DNA of 64,000 bases from assembly GCA_019745155.1 (NCBI GenBank), contig JAIETM010000016.1, positions 1 through 64,000 on the forward strand, in the 5' to 3' direction. The DNA comes from Chitinophagaceae bacterium. GTDB taxonomy: Bacteria; Bacteroidota; Bacteroidia; Chitinophagales; Chitinophagaceae. The translations under genes and the position numbers were made by a program. Below the pieces are notes generated by a model. The model was given only the letters and a program-made list of their open reading frames with translations, made no database searches and was not told the DNA's origin. This document shows, piece after piece, positions 18,312 through 29,900 of the stretch (position 1 is the first letter of the stretch; the number at the start of each line of letters is the position of its first letter).

Positions 18312-19130
18312 ATGAAGCAATCCATATTCATATTTTCTGTACTTGTTTTCTTTTTTGCCTGTAAGCCGGCACAAAAAGTACAAAAGATTGAACAAGCTAT
18401 TTATAATAAGGATACCACCGAATCAGTCAAAGTAAAAGAAACACCCAAGGTGGATTCTGCTGCTATCGTGCGCGATATCATGCAGAAAGTGATGATGCGT
18501 AAAATCGACGTGAATACATTTGAAGCAAAGATCAAGGTGGATTATGAGGATAAAGATGATGCGAACTCCATCACAGCTTATGTGAAGCTGAAGAAAGACT
18601 CCGTGATCAATATTAAACTTACCTATCCTGTTATCGGTATCTTATTTGAATTGCAGGCATTTAAGGATAGCTTGATTCTCTTGAATTATCGCAACAAAAC
18701 AGTACAATACAGAAAGATTTCTTACTTACAAGAAATCACAGAAATTCCATTCGACTTTACCACTTTGCAGGATATGATTCTTGGTAATCCTGTTTTCGTG
18801 AATGGTACTATCGTGTCTTATAAGGATAGCGATGCAGGGCTGTTGGTCTTAGTAAACGGTGATATTTTTAAACACCTCATTACTTTAGAAAAAGACGAGT
18901 TTAAAGTAACCCATAGCAAGTTGGATGATATTCATGCAGAGCGCAATAGAACTTGTGACATTACGCTGTCTAACTACGAGACTTTTGGCACATATAAGTT
19001 CTCTAGTCTCAGAAAAATCTCTATTGCAGAGAAGTCTAAATTGGATATCCTGCTCGATTTCAAAAAGCCCGTGTTTAACCAGCCCTTAACGATTTCGTTT
19101 AATATTCCTAAAAATTTCAAGAAGCAATAA
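18312..19130 (+). CDS. DUF4292 family lipoprotein
   Basis: A 272-residue predicted lipoprotein: a short hydrophobic leader (IFIFSVLVFFF) ends in the lipobox FFAC with cysteine 17. The rest is rich in beta strands with many lysines and aspartates, for example TFEAKIKVDYEDKDDANSIT and IKLTYPVIGILFELQAF. The family is typical of Bacteroidota and resembles the LolA/LolB-like fold, which suggests a role in handling lipids or lipoproteins in the periplasm; that function is inference. It sits between dut and the EnvC-like gene, an arrangement I recall as common in this phylum. Confidence 0.8.
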   Translation: MKQSIFIFSVLVFFFACKPAQKVQKIEQAIYNKDTTESVKVKETPKVDSAAIVRDIMQKVMMRKIDVNTFEAKIKVDYEDKDDANSITAYVKLKKDSVINIKLTYPVIGILFELQAFKDSLILLNYRNKTVQYRKISYLQEITEIPFDFTTLQDMILGNPVFVNGTIVSYKDSDAGLLVLVNGDIFKHLITLEKDEFKVTHSKLDDIHAERNRTCDITLSNYETFGTYKFSSLRKISIAEKSKLDILLDFKKPVFNQPLTISFNIPKNFKKQ

Positions 19131-19150
19131 TTTTTTTGCTGTTTCACCGT

Positions 19151-19158
19151 TATGTTTG
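19151..19158 (+). promoter_or_regulatory. Putative -7 promoter element before the EnvC-like gene
   Basis: TATGTTTG matches TAnnTTTG. It overlaps an upstream in-frame ATG at 19152, so if it works as a promoter that ATG cannot be the start and translation begins at 19188, where a signal peptide starts. No convincing -33 partner was found. Confidence 0.35.
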
Positions 19159-19187
19159 GGATTCACCCGACTAATTATCCATTGATC

Positions 19188-20525
19188 ATGCTGAAAAGAG
19201 TTTTCTTCCTTCTTGTTGCTTTGTTCGCCTTTACTATTGCAGAGGCGCAGCAAACTAAGGAAGAACTGCAGCGTCGTCAGCAGGAATTACAGCGAGAGAT
19301 CAATGAACTGAATGCTACTTTGGGTGAAATTCAGCGGAGCAAGAAAAAATCCATCGGTCAATTGGCCATTGTGCAGCGTAAAATCGCTAAGCGTCAGGAG
19401 CTGATCAATAGTATCGGTAGAGATATCCGCAGAATTGATGATGAGCTTTTTCTGAATGAACGCGAAATCTATCGCCTCAATAAAGAATTGGATACGCTCA
19501 AGCATCAATATGCGCAGAGTATTCAATTTGCTTATAAGAACAGGGGTAGCTACGAATACTTGAATTTCCTCTTCTCGGCAAAGAACTTCAATGATGCTGT
19601 GAAACGTATCGCTTATCTCAAAAGCTATCGTCAGCAGCGCGAAACACAGGCTGTCGCCATCAATAAAACCCACACACTTTTGGAGGAACGTATGGGTATG
19701 TTGGCCATCAATAAAGAAGAGAAGACCAAAACCTTGAGTTCTCAGAGCGAGCAGTTAAAGGTATTGGAAGAAGATAAGCAGGAACAAGCCCAAGTAGTGA
19801 AGCAGTTGAAGGATCAGGAAAAAGACTACCAGGCCCAATTACGGAAAAGAGAAAAGGAACGTCAGGATCTGCGTAGGGCATTGGATGCAGCCATCAAACG
19901 CGAAATTGAAGATGCGCGCAGACGTGAGCGCGAGCGCATCGCCAAACAAGCAGAAGCAGCTAAGAAAACTTCAGGAAATAATGCATCAGCGGATAAGGAT
20001 GCAGTAGCGGCTAAACCTAGAAATGCAGAACCTGTTACAGGAGGCATTGCCGCCCGCCCTAAGGAGAATCGTGAAGTCAGTGCTTTTGAGTCTACACCGG
20101 AAGGTTTGACCATGTCGCTCAATTTTGAGAAGAACAGAGGTCGTCTACCATGGCCTGTAGAGTCAGGTATCGTCACTGGTGAATTTGGTACACATACTAT
20201 TCCGGGTACACGTTTGGCAGAGAAGAATGATGGTATCATTATCACCACCAAAGCTGAATCAAGCATTCGTTGTGTGGCAGATGGGGAAGTGGCCAGAATT
20301 TTTGATCTGGGCGAATACCAGGGTGTGATGGTACGTCATGGTAAATATTTTACGATCTACAGTCGCCTGTCTTCTGTGAATGTTTCTAAGGGACAAACAG
20401 TGAATGCCGGTACAGTCATTGGCAGAAATGCGCAAAATCTGGACGGCGATTATAAAGTAGAGTTTCTTGTTATGAACGAGAAGGGTGCCAATCTCGATCC
20501 GGAAACTTGGCTCAAGCGCAGATAG
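19188..20525 (+). CDS. EnvC-like murein hydrolase activator, coiled coil plus degenerate LytM domain
   Basis: Periplasmic protein likely to activate cell-wall amidases during division, as EnvC does. A signal peptide ([20 protein letters not shown]) comes first. A long charged coiled coil fills about residues 20-250, followed by an Ala/Lys-rich linker. A C-terminal M23/LytM-like domain occupies about 315-445. The zinc ligands of active M23 enzymes are not in place: the region expected to read HxGxD is KNDGIIIT, and the expected HxH pair is replaced by YKVEFLVM. This fits the inactive EnvC type rather than a peptidase. Start chosen at ATG 19188 because it opens the signal peptide. FtsE/FtsX partners are not in this window. 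Confidence 0.8.
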   Translation: MLKRVFFLLVALFAFTIAEAQQTKEELQRRQQELQREINELNATLGEIQRSKKKSIGQLAIVQRKIAKRQELINSIGRDIRRIDDELFLNEREIYRLNKELDTLKHQYAQSIQFAYKNRGSYEYLNFLFSAKNFNDAVKRIAYLKSYRQQRETQAVAINKTHTLLEERMGMLAINKEEKTKTLSSQSEQLKVLEEDKQEQAQVVKQLKDQEKDYQAQLRKREKERQDLRRALDAAIKREIEDARRRERERIAKQAEAAKKTSGNNASADKDAVAAKPRNAEPVTGGIAARPKENREVSAFESTPEGLTMSLNFEKNRGRLPWPVESGIVTGEFGTHTIPGTRLAEKNDGIIITTKAESSIRCVADGEVARIFDLGEYQGVMVRHGKYFTIYSRLSSVNVSKGQTVNAGTVIGRNAQNLDGDYKVEFLVMNEKGANLDPETWLKRR

Positions 20526-20541
20526 GATTCCCACATTCTAT

Positions 20542-20569
20542 CATTCATTCATCCACTCATTCACTCATT
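20542..20569 (+). repeat. Tetranucleotide tract upstream of glpK
   Basis: Seven consecutive 4-base units of the form CAYY (CATT, CATT, CATC, CACT, CATT, CACT, CATT) lie in the 80-base leader between the EnvC-like gene and glpK. Units are imperfect, so slippage would be limited. Confidence 0.6.
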
Positions 20570-20605
20570 ATTTATTTCGGTATCTTACGGCAAATCGCTT
20601 GCTGT

Positions 20606-22105
20606 ATGCAGAAATACATTCTGGCTTTTGATCAAGGTACTACTAGTAGTAGAGCCATTGTATTCGATCAAAAGGGTGGCATCATTGCAGTTGCACAAAA
20701 AGAATTCACGCAAATCTTTCCTCAGCCCGGTTGGGTAGAACATGATCCCAATGAAATCTGGAGCACGCAGTTGGGTGTAGCGGCAGAAGCTATTACCAAA
20801 GCGGGCTTAACTGTTGAGCATATTGCGGCTATTGGCATTACCAATCAGCGAGAGACAACAGTGGTTTGGGATCGGCAAACTGGTCAGCCTGTGTACAATG
20901 CCATCGTCTGGCAGGATAGGCGTACAGCGGCTTATTGTGATCAACTGAAAGCATCTGGTCATGCGGCGAGCATACAGTCGAAAACTGGTTTGGTGATTGA
21001 TGCTTATTTCTCTGCAACTAAACTCAAATGGATTTTAGATCATGTGCATGGTGCCAGAGAAAAAGCAGCCAAGGGTGATCTCTGTTTTGGTACAGTAGAT
21101 AGTTGGTTGTTATGGAAATTGACAAACGGACAAGTACATGCTACCGATGTGTCCAACGCATCGCGTACCATGTTGTATAATATTCATACACTTAGTTGGG
21201 ATCATGATTTGTTACAACTGATAGATATTCCTGCTGCTGTATTACCAGAAGTGCGCAGCAGTAGCGAAGTCTATGGTAGTACCAATCATATTCTCACCGC
21301 ACATGCCATTCCGATTGCAGGTATTGCGGGTGATCAGCAGGCGGCTTTATTCGGTCAGATGTGTACCCAACCCGGCATGGTGAAGAATACCTATGGTACG
21401 GGTTGCTTCATGTTGATGCAAACTGGCACCAAAGCTGTTCCCTCTAAAAATCATTTGCTCACGACGATCGCCTGGCAAATCAATGGCGTTACGGAATATG
21501 CGCTAGAAGGTAGTGTCTTTATTGCTGGTGCAGTAGTACAATGGCTGCGCGATGGAATGGGTATTATTCGCAGTTCTGCTGAAGTAGAATCTTTGGCCGC
21601 AACCGTGGCTGATACAGGAGGTGTCTATGTGGTACCCGCTTTCGCGGGATTGGGTGCGCCCTACTGGAATCAGCATGCAAGAGGCACGATAACTGGTATC
21701 ACCAGAGGTACCACTGCTGCGCATATTGCTAGAGCTGCATTGGAAAGTATTGCCTATCAAACCATGGATGTATTGAAAGCAATGGAAGCAGATGCAGACA
21801 TTGCCATTAAAGAACTGCGTGTAGATGGTGGTGCTACTGCCAATGATTTATTGATGCAATTTCAAAGTGATGTATTGCAGACCAGAGTTGTTCGTCCGCG
21901 CATCACTGAAACAACTGCTCTAGGTGCAGCCTATTTAGCCGGTTTGGCTGTTGGCTATTGGCCAAGTTTGGAATCGATACAAAATCAATGGCAGGTAGAA
22001 AAAGCTTTTACGGCAAGTTTGCCTGCTGATGCAGTTGCTGCAAGAACAAAAGGTTGGCAGCAAGCCATTCATACAACTATAGCAGGCGCAAATATTGATG
22101 TGTAG
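20606..22105 (+). CDS. glpK: Glycerol kinase
   Basis: Phosphorylates glycerol to sn-glycerol 3-phosphate with ATP in the cytoplasm. FGGY-family landmarks are all present: the N-terminal phosphate-binding [15 protein letters not shown], the substrate-binding [11 protein letters not shown], the conserved [11 protein letters not shown] and [23 protein letters not shown], and the FGGY-type end motif [20 protein letters not shown]. From ATG 20606 the protein is 499 residues, the usual length. The open frame continues upstream, but that part is not protein-like. glpD follows after six bases and glpF after that, so this is a glycerol uptake and oxidation operon. Confidence 0.96.
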   Translation: MQKYILAFDQGTTSSRAIVFDQKGGIIAVAQKEFTQIFPQPGWVEHDPNEIWSTQLGVAAEAITKAGLTVEHIAAIGITNQRETTVVWDRQTGQPVYNAIVWQDRRTAAYCDQLKASGHAASIQSKTGLVIDAYFSATKLKWILDHVHGAREKAAKGDLCFGTVDSWLLWKLTNGQVHATDVSNASRTMLYNIHTLSWDHDLLQLIDIPAAVLPEVRSSSEVYGSTNHILTAHAIPIAGIAGDQQAALFGQMCTQPGMVKNTYGTGCFMLMQTGTKAVPSKNHLLTTIAWQINGVTEYALEGSVFIAGAVVQWLRDGMGIIRSSAEVESLAATVADTGGVYVVPAFAGLGAPYWNQHARGTITGITRGTTAAHIARAALESIAYQTMDVLKAMEADADIAIKELRVDGGATANDLLMQFQSDVLQTRVVRPRITETTALGAAYLAGLAVGYWPSLESIQNQWQVEKAFTASLPADAVAARTKGWQQAIHTTIAGANIDV

Positions 22106-22111
22106 GCAATC

Positions 22112-23665
22112 ATGAATAGACAGGAATCGCTCAATACAATACAGTCGACTAAGCAATGGGATATCTTGATCATTGGCGGAGGTGCTACCGGATTAGGTAC
22201 GGCACTGGATGCAGCATCGCGTGGATATAAAACACTACTTGTAGAAAAAAATGATTTTGGTAAAGGCACATCTAGTAAAGCAACCAAATTAGTCCATGGT
22301 GGTGTGCGTTATCTGGCGCAAGGCAATATCAAACTGGTGATGGAAGCCCTCAAAGAAAGAGGGCGCTTATTGCGCAATGCACCTCACCTCACCAGTCGTT
22401 TGTCTTTTGTATTGCCTGTCTATAGTATTTGGGATTATTTCTATTATGGCATTGGATTATTGTTGTACGATTTACTTTCTGCCAATTGGAGTCTGGGCAC
22501 TACACGTGTGTTGTCTAAAAAAGGGGCACTCAAAGCCTTGCCCGGCTTATCGTCCAAGGGACTGGTAGGTGGGGTACGTTTTTATGATGGTCAGTTTGAT
22601 GATACACGTCTCGCAGTTGACTTAGCAAAGACTGCAATAACACATGGTGCCACCATCATTAATTATTGCAGCGTACATGCTTTTGAGAAAAGTGGCGAGC
22701 AGATTGTTGGTGCTTGGTTAACCGATCATTTAAGCGGAAATCAATTCTTAGTCAATATAAACTCATGCATCAATGCAACAGGTGTCTTTGCAGAAACAGT
22801 GATGCAATTGGATGAACCCAATCCCGGTATTGCCGTATCACCATCACAAGGCATACACTTGGTAGTAGACAGTCATTTCTTCCCCGGCAATCAGGCACTC
22901 ATCATTCCCAAAACAGATGATGGACGTGTATTATTCGCCGTGCCTTGGCAAGGCAAAGTGATTTTAGGAACGACGGATACGCCTGTGAATACTATTACAA
23001 CAGAGCCTCAACCGATGGAAGCAGAGATCGATTTTGTTATCAGTCATTTCAATCGCTATTGCAGCAAATCCATCACGCGTGCGGATGTTTTATCCGTGTT
23101 CGCCGGTTTACGGCCCTTAGTAAAATCAAAAGGACAAACACATACTTCGCTTTTATCGCGAGACCATAGTATCATCATTCACAAAAGTGGATTGGTCAGC
23201 ATTGTAGGTGGTAAGTGGACGACCTACCGTAAGATGGCACAAGATGCAGTGGATAATGCTGTGTTTGTAGCTGGAGGCAAAAAACTTGCTTGTAAAACCA
23301 AGCAGCTGCCTATTGGGAATTGGCAAAAACCTTTGGATAAAACAGTGCGGTTGTTTGAATATGGAAATGATGCGGCGGTTATTCGATCATGGATGCAGCA
23401 GCCAAATTGGGCCGAGCTGATTCATCCAAACTATGCTTACACCAAAGCAGAAATACGCTGGCATGTAGAAGCTGAAATGGCGATGACGGTAGAAGATGTG
23501 TTGGCAAGAAGAATTCGTCTCTTGTTTCTCGATGCAAAAGCAGCGATGGAAGCGGCGCCAATCGTTGCTGCATTGATGGCGGAGCTATTACAGAAAGATC
23601 AGCATTGGCAGGAAACACAGGTAAACAGTTTTCGCGTTGTAGCGCAACAATATTTGCTATCTTAA
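22112..23665 (+). CDS. glpD: Aerobic-type glycerol-3-phosphate dehydrogenase (FAD)
   Basis: Membrane-associated flavoprotein that oxidises glycerol 3-phosphate to dihydroxyacetone phosphate and passes electrons to quinone. The FAD-binding Rossmann motif WDILIIGGGATGLGTALDAA is near the N-terminus, followed by the characteristic KGTSSKATKLVHGGVRYL. Further blocks are GVRFYDGQFDDTRLAVDLA, AVPWQGKVILGTTDTP, FAGLRPLV and VGGKWTTYRKMAQDAVD. A C-terminal helical cap ends in the family's RRIRLLFLDAKAA region. It has 517 residues and sits between glpK and glpF with very short gaps. Confidence 0.96.
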   Translation: MNRQESLNTIQSTKQWDILIIGGGATGLGTALDAASRGYKTLLVEKNDFGKGTSSKATKLVHGGVRYLAQGNIKLVMEALKERGRLLRNAPHLTSRLSFVLPVYSIWDYFYYGIGLLLYDLLSANWSLGTTRVLSKKGALKALPGLSSKGLVGGVRFYDGQFDDTRLAVDLAKTAITHGATIINYCSVHAFEKSGEQIVGAWLTDHLSGNQFLVNINSCINATGVFAETVMQLDEPNPGIAVSPSQGIHLVVDSHFFPGNQALIIPKTDDGRVLFAVPWQGKVILGTTDTPVNTITTEPQPMEAEIDFVISHFNRYCSKSITRADVLSVFAGLRPLVKSKGQTHTSLLSRDHSIIIHKSGLVSIVGGKWTTYRKMAQDAVDNAVFVAGGKKLACKTKQLPIGNWQKPLDKTVRLFEYGNDAAVIRSWMQQPNWAELIHPNYAYTKAEIRWHVEAEMAMTVEDVLARRIRLLFLDAKAAMEAAPIVAALMAELLQKDQHWQETQVNSFRVVAQQYLLS

Positions 23666-23683
23666 ATCACTAAACGATTGCAT

Positions 23684-24412
23684 ATGACTCCATTTGTCGC
23701 AGAACTTTTGGGTACAGCGTTGATCATCATTTTTGGGGATGGAGTAGTAGCCAATGTGCTGCTGAAAAACTCCAAGGGGAATAATGGTGGTTGGATTGTG
23801 ATTGCTTTTGGCTGGGCCATGGCTGTATTCATTGCGGTGTATGTATCTGCTGCGGCAAGTGGGGCACACCTGAATCCAGCCGTAACCTTGGCGCTGGCTT
23901 ATCTGGGTAAATTTGATTGGTCGCTGGTGCCCGGTTATTTACTTGCCCAGTTATTGGGCGGCATGTTGGGTGCATTACTGGTTTGGGCAGTGTATCGTCA
24001 GCATTATGATGCAACAGAAGATCCAGACCTACAGCTGGCCACTTTCTGCACTGGTCCCGCGATACGTAATTACCCACAGAATTTTCTGACAGAGCTATTG
24101 GCAACTTTCATTTTTGTGATAGCCATTTTATTTATTTCTAAACCCATGGATGCTTCCGGACTGGCTTTTGGGCTAGGTGCTTTGGACGCACTGCCTGTGG
24201 CTTTGTTGGTGTTGGGTATGGGCTTGAGTCTGGGCGGCCCAACCGGTTATGCCATCAACCCTGCGAGAGACCTCGGTCCAAGAATCATGCATTTTATCCT
24301 GCCCATCAAAGGAAAGCGGGATAGCGACTGGGCCTATAGTTGGGTGCCAGTGCTTGGTCCGATAGCTGGGGCGCTGCTGGCAGCATGGGTTTTCCAGACC
24401 TTTTTATCTTGA
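23684..24412 (+). CDS. glpF: Aquaglyceroporin (MIP family glycerol facilitator)
   Basis: Inner-membrane channel for glycerol entry. Six helices and both pore-lining NPA loops are visible: SGAHLNPAVTLALAY in the first half and GYAINPARDLGPR in the second. The aspartate after the second NPAR is the residue usual in glycerol-conducting channels, in keeping with the operon. I start at ATG 23684; an in-frame TTG lies six bases earlier. Length about 243 residues is normal. It closes the glpK-glpD-glpF operon. Confidence 0.93.
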   Translation: MTPFVAELLGTALIIIFGDGVVANVLLKNSKGNNGGWIVIAFGWAMAVFIAVYVSAAASGAHLNPAVTLALAYLGKFDWSLVPGYLLAQLLGGMLGALLVWAVYRQHYDATEDPDLQLATFCTGPAIRNYPQNFLTELLATFIFVIAILFISKPMDASGLAFGLGALDALPVALLVLGMGLSLGGPTGYAINPARDLGPRIMHFILPIKGKRDSDWAYSWVPVLGPIAGALLAAWVFQTFLS

Positions 24413-24525
24413 TTTTTCGAAGCTTTTCAAGCCTTTTTAAGAGCGGCTTTTTGCCTTTGCAAAGGGGGGCTAAAAAAACTCGCTTTTTTGTTGAAAATTC
24501 CCATTCGGTGAAAGGGGGATACCCT

Positions 24526-24533
24526 TACCTTTG
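24526..24533 (+). promoter_or_regulatory. Putative -7 promoter element of atpD-atpC
   Basis: TACCTTTG matches TAnnTTTG exactly and is followed by CGGCC, the same context as at queA. A possible weak -33 element (TTCGG, 24504-24508) lies at about the right spacing. It predicts a leader of roughly 20 bases before the atpD ATG at 24562. Confidence 0.5.
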
Positions 24534-24546
24534 CGGCCTGAAATAA

Positions 24547-26067
<1,521 letters not shown>

Positions 26068-26109
26068 TTGAAGGCACCTGGCGAAAGCTAGACAATGAAT
26101 TGATTAAAT

Positions 26110-26361
26110 ATGCAACTAGATATTTTAACACCAGAGAAAAAGTTGTACAGCGGCGAAGTGTACGGCGTTCAACTGCCCGGTATCACTGGTTTGTTTGAAG
26201 TGCTGGACAAACACGCGCCTATGGTGAGTGCTTTGAAACAGGGTAACCTGAAAATCCTTAAGGATCAAAAGCAATCAGCAAACTACACCATTCAAGGAGG
26301 CTTTGTTGAAGTATTGAACAACAAGGTTACTGTACTGGTGGAAGGTGCTGTAGAAGCATAA
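26110..26361 (+). CDS. atpC: F-type ATP synthase subunit epsilon, N-terminal domain only
   Basis: Rotor subunit that links gamma to the c-ring. The sequence MQLDILTPEKKLYSGEV, then VQLPGITGLFEVLDKHAPMV and GGFVEVLNNKVTVLVEGA, is the beta-sandwich domain of epsilon. At 83 residues it lacks the C-terminal helical hairpin that inhibits ATP hydrolysis in longer versions; short forms are common in Bacteroidota. It follows atpD after 42 bases and ends just before a terminator. Confidence 0.95.
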   Translation: MQLDILTPEKKLYSGEVYGVQLPGITGLFEVLDKHAPMVSALKQGNLKILKDQKQSANYTIQGGFVEVLNNKVTVLVEGAVEA

Positions 26362-26380
26362 GCATATTACACGATTATAA

Positions 26381-26413
26381 AAAAGCCCCTGCAGATTTGT
26401 GGGGGCTTTTTGT
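26381..26413. terminator. Bidirectional intrinsic terminator after atpC
   Basis: Inverted repeat AAAAGCCCC...GGGGGCTTTT with an 11-base loop, A-rich on the left and T-rich on the right, between the convergent ends of atpC and the minus-strand lipoprotein gene. It can serve both directions. Confidence 0.85.
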
Positions 26414-26860
26414 TTAGTAAGCTGCGCGATAATTGACTTGAATATTCTTTTCTGTCCACTTGCCAGTATCAATCATTACTGGTTGTACGGTATTTCCATC
26501 AGATTGGTGTGCAAACCAGCCATCCTTTAAAACGACAATCATACTGTATTTTCCTGCAGGTAAAGCTTGACGGAATTTTCCTGATTGATCTGCAACGCAA
26601 GTAGCGATTGGTTGTATTGCGTTTAATGGTTTGTATAAACCATGCTCATTCAGTTGTAAATCGGTTGTAGCAATGGGTGCAAAGAAATGAATAGTCGCAG
26701 CCAAAGCTTGTCCCTGTGTGGCAGATTTGGGTAAATCTGGCGAAGGCATCTGATTGCCGATTATTTCCGTAACTATTCCATAGACGCCTTGAGGACTTTG
26801 CTTATTTGATTGCTGGCTAACACAGCCAACACAAAGGAGCAAAAAGAGTAGATACTTCAT
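26414..26860 (-). CDS. Predicted lipoprotein with carboxypeptidase-regulatory-like fold
   Basis: Small predicted lipoprotein of unknown function. I start at the ATG at 26860 (another lies one codon before), where a leader (MKYLLFLLLCVGC) ends in a possible lipobox cysteine. The open frame continues 20 codons further upstream but that part looks non-coding. The remaining region (about 45-145) has the rhythm of a prealbumin-like carboxypeptidase regulatory domain: GVYGIVTEIIGNQMPSP at the start and GKFRQALPAGKYSMIVVLKD later, as in Bacteroidota surface proteins. No enzyme motif. The gene is monocistronic and divergent from the subtilase gene at 26976. Confidence 0.6.
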   Translation of the reverse strand: MKYLLFLLLCVGCVSQQSNKQSPQGVYGIVTEIIGNQMPSPDLPKSATQGQALAATIHFFAPIATTDLQLNEHGLYKPLNAIQPIATCVADQSGKFRQALPAGKYSMIVVLKDGWFAHQSDGNTVQPVMIDTGKWTEKNIQVNYRAAY

Positions 26861-26975
26861 CATAGCGTGAATTTCGGTTTTTGTTGAATTAGTTTTCAGC
26901 TCAATAGCTGAAAGTTGTGGCAATTTTAGCAGAGTGGGCTACAGATTTGTACATTCACCAACTTATTAAACGCAA

Positions 26976-29900
26976 ATGAGAAAACTGATTTTTGGATTAT
27001 TACTTTTTTCTCCAGTTGCATTAATTGCACAAGAGAGAACCAATAAACAGGTATTGCAATCCTTATCGCAATCTTTGAATCAGCAATACAAAAACGACAG
27101 TACGGAACTATCATTACTGGTGAGGCAAAAAAAAGCCGTACAGCGTTTCAAAGTTGAAAATGGTTCCACCGCACAGTTAACAGGTATTGCACCAAATAAA
27201 CTACCTATTTATACAGTTGTCGACAATAACACAACGGCTGCTGCTACTACCAGTACACAAACATTGTGGCAAGGAGGTAGTACTGGTTTGGGCTTAACAG
27301 GCGGTATACAGGCTTTAACAGGTAAGCTGGGTATTTGGGATGGTGGTCGTGTTTTCTTTGACCATGTGGAGTTTCAAGGGAAAGGTGGTTTACAGCTGGA
27401 TAATCCTGCGGCTAATGATGATCATGCTACGCATGTGGCAGGTACGATGATTGCCAAGGGCATCAATACTGGTGCCAGAGGTATGGCATATGGCAACAGA
27501 GGATTGATAGCATATGATTTTAATAACGATGCTGCAGAGATGGCAGCGCAAGCCGGTTCGCTTTTGTTATCAAACCATTCCTATGGTACAATTGCGGGAT
27601 GGAGAGTCAACACATCAGCAAACAATCGCTGGGAATTCTGGGGTGAACCAGGCGCAACAGAGGATTATACATTTGGATTTTATGATACGAGATCCAGATT
27701 CTGGGATTCTATTACTTATGCAGCTCCATTTTATTTGCCTGTAAAATCTTCCGGAAACAATAGAAGTCAAAATGGTCCGCCAGAAGGCAGTCCTTACTGG
27801 CGTAGAAATGCTGCTGGTACTTGGGATTCTATTCCTGCAAGACCTGCAGGTATTTCCAGCAACGACAGCTATGACATCATTTCTACTTACGGCAACGCCA
27901 AAAATATTTTGACTATTGGTGCGGTTAGTTCCATTCCAAGTGGATATAGGCAAGCATCTGATGTACTCATCTCCACATTTAGTAGTTGGGGGCCAACAGA
28001 CGACGGAAGAATTAAGCCAGATTTGGTTGGAATGGGTGTGAGTCTTACCAGTCCGGTATTTGGTGGAAATATTACGAATCTGGCTGCTTATGGTATACTT
28101 AGCGGTACTTCTATGTCAACACCAAATGTAACTGGCTCATTATTGCTGCTGCAGGAATTATATCACAGACAAACAGAAGGTAATTTCATGCGTGCTGCTA
28201 CTTTGAAAGGTGTGGCGATTCATACAGCTAGTGAAGCCGGAACAACAGCCGGGCCTGATTATGTGTATGGTTGGGGTTTATTGAATGCAGAACAAGCAGC
28301 CAATGTCGTTAGAAACCATCAGAACAACCACCGAATGATTGAAGCAAACTTGCAGCAAGGGCGAGATACTTCAATTACAGTCATTGCATCAGGTAAAGGC
28401 CCCTTAGTAGTAACACTTTCATGGACTGATCCTCCAGGTGCAGTTAATTTTAATGACCGGTACAATAACAGAACTCCTAAGCTGATGAATGATCTGGATG
28501 TTCGGGTAACGAGCGGTAGTAATACTTTTATGCCTTGGATATTGGATCCCGCAAATCCAGCAGCACCTGCAACAAGAGGTGATAATATCCTAGACAATGT
28601 AGAAAAGATAGAAATTCCAAATGCTGTAGCTGGCCAATCATACACAATTCGTCTTACGCATAAAGGGGCTTTAACCAATAATGCACAAGCCTATTCCTTG
28701 ATTGTTAGCGGTATCAATGGGGTGGCATATTGTGCATCTGCACCATCTTCAAATGCAGATACTAGAATCAATAATGTGAGTTTTGGCAGCATCAACAATA
28801 CACCTAGTGCAGGTTGTACTACTTACAGCGATTTTACAAGCTTAACAGCCAGCTTAAGGCCGGGACAAACATTGCCCATTTCCATCACACCAGGAACATG
28901 CGGTGCGGATAAAGAAAAAATGATTCGCGTATTTATTGACTGGAATCTTGATGGTGACTTTGCTGATGCCAATGAAGTAGTGGCAACTAGTGCTGTTATT
29001 GCAGGTAGTACTGCGTTTACAACAAATGTTCAAGTGCCTGCATCAATTGCTTCAGGACTCAGAACAAGGATGCGTGTTATTGTTGCCGAAACCAATAATG
29101 CTTCAACTATCAATGCTTGTGGCACATATACTGGAGGAGGAGAAACACAGGACTATAGTATTCAAATCGTTGCAAATACGACAGATCTTGCATTAGAAGA
29201 TATCCAAGAGCCAATAACAAATGATTGTAGTAAAGAAGCACAGTATGTGAGTTTGCGTGCTAGAAATTTGGGAGAGACCATCGTACAGGGAACAGATATT
29301 GTTTATACTACTGAGGTGAGACAGGGTGCCAACTTAATTCAAACCCTGAGTGACACTATCAGACATTTTGTAGCGAAAGGTGATGTGATGATCTTACCCC
29401 ATAGCCAACCTTTTCTGGCAAATGCAGGTAGTTATCAATTTGTAAGTACGATAAGCATTAATGGCGATCAGAATAGTGGTAACAATACCCTTACTGTAAG
29501 TAAAACTTACAGCAACGGATTATCTGCAACTGTTAGCAACATTCAGGCTCAAGTTTGTAATAATACTTCTGTTTCTTTCAGGGCGAATATAAGTCCGGCT
29601 TCAGCCTTACTTTGGTATACACAGCAAACCGGGGGCGCACCTATTGGTGGCGGTACTGCAGCATTCGCTTCTGCAACTGTTCCTGGCAATAGAACTTTTT
29701 ATATTGGTATTAATGACTTTAAAGGGAATATTGGTATCAACAATAAAGAGCATTTTAGCTCCGGGGGTGGCTATAATCAGTTTTCGCCTGGTGTTAGAAT
29801 TCAAACTTTTACTCCAGTAGAAATAGAAAGTGCTAGGCTATATGTAGGTAATTCCGGTAAGGTTACCATTATGGTTGTTGATAGTGCTAGTATGTCAATC

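Noticed and set aside
19287-20266. Two minus-strand frames of about 130 codons opposite the EnvC-like gene
   Set aside because: They lie inside a well-supported coding gene, and their open state follows from the biased codons of the coiled coil and linker.
24454-24465. Palindrome CCTTTGCAAAGG after glpF as a terminator
   Set aside because: A perfect 12-base palindrome leaves no loop and no clean T tract follows; the atpD promoter is only about 60 bases further.
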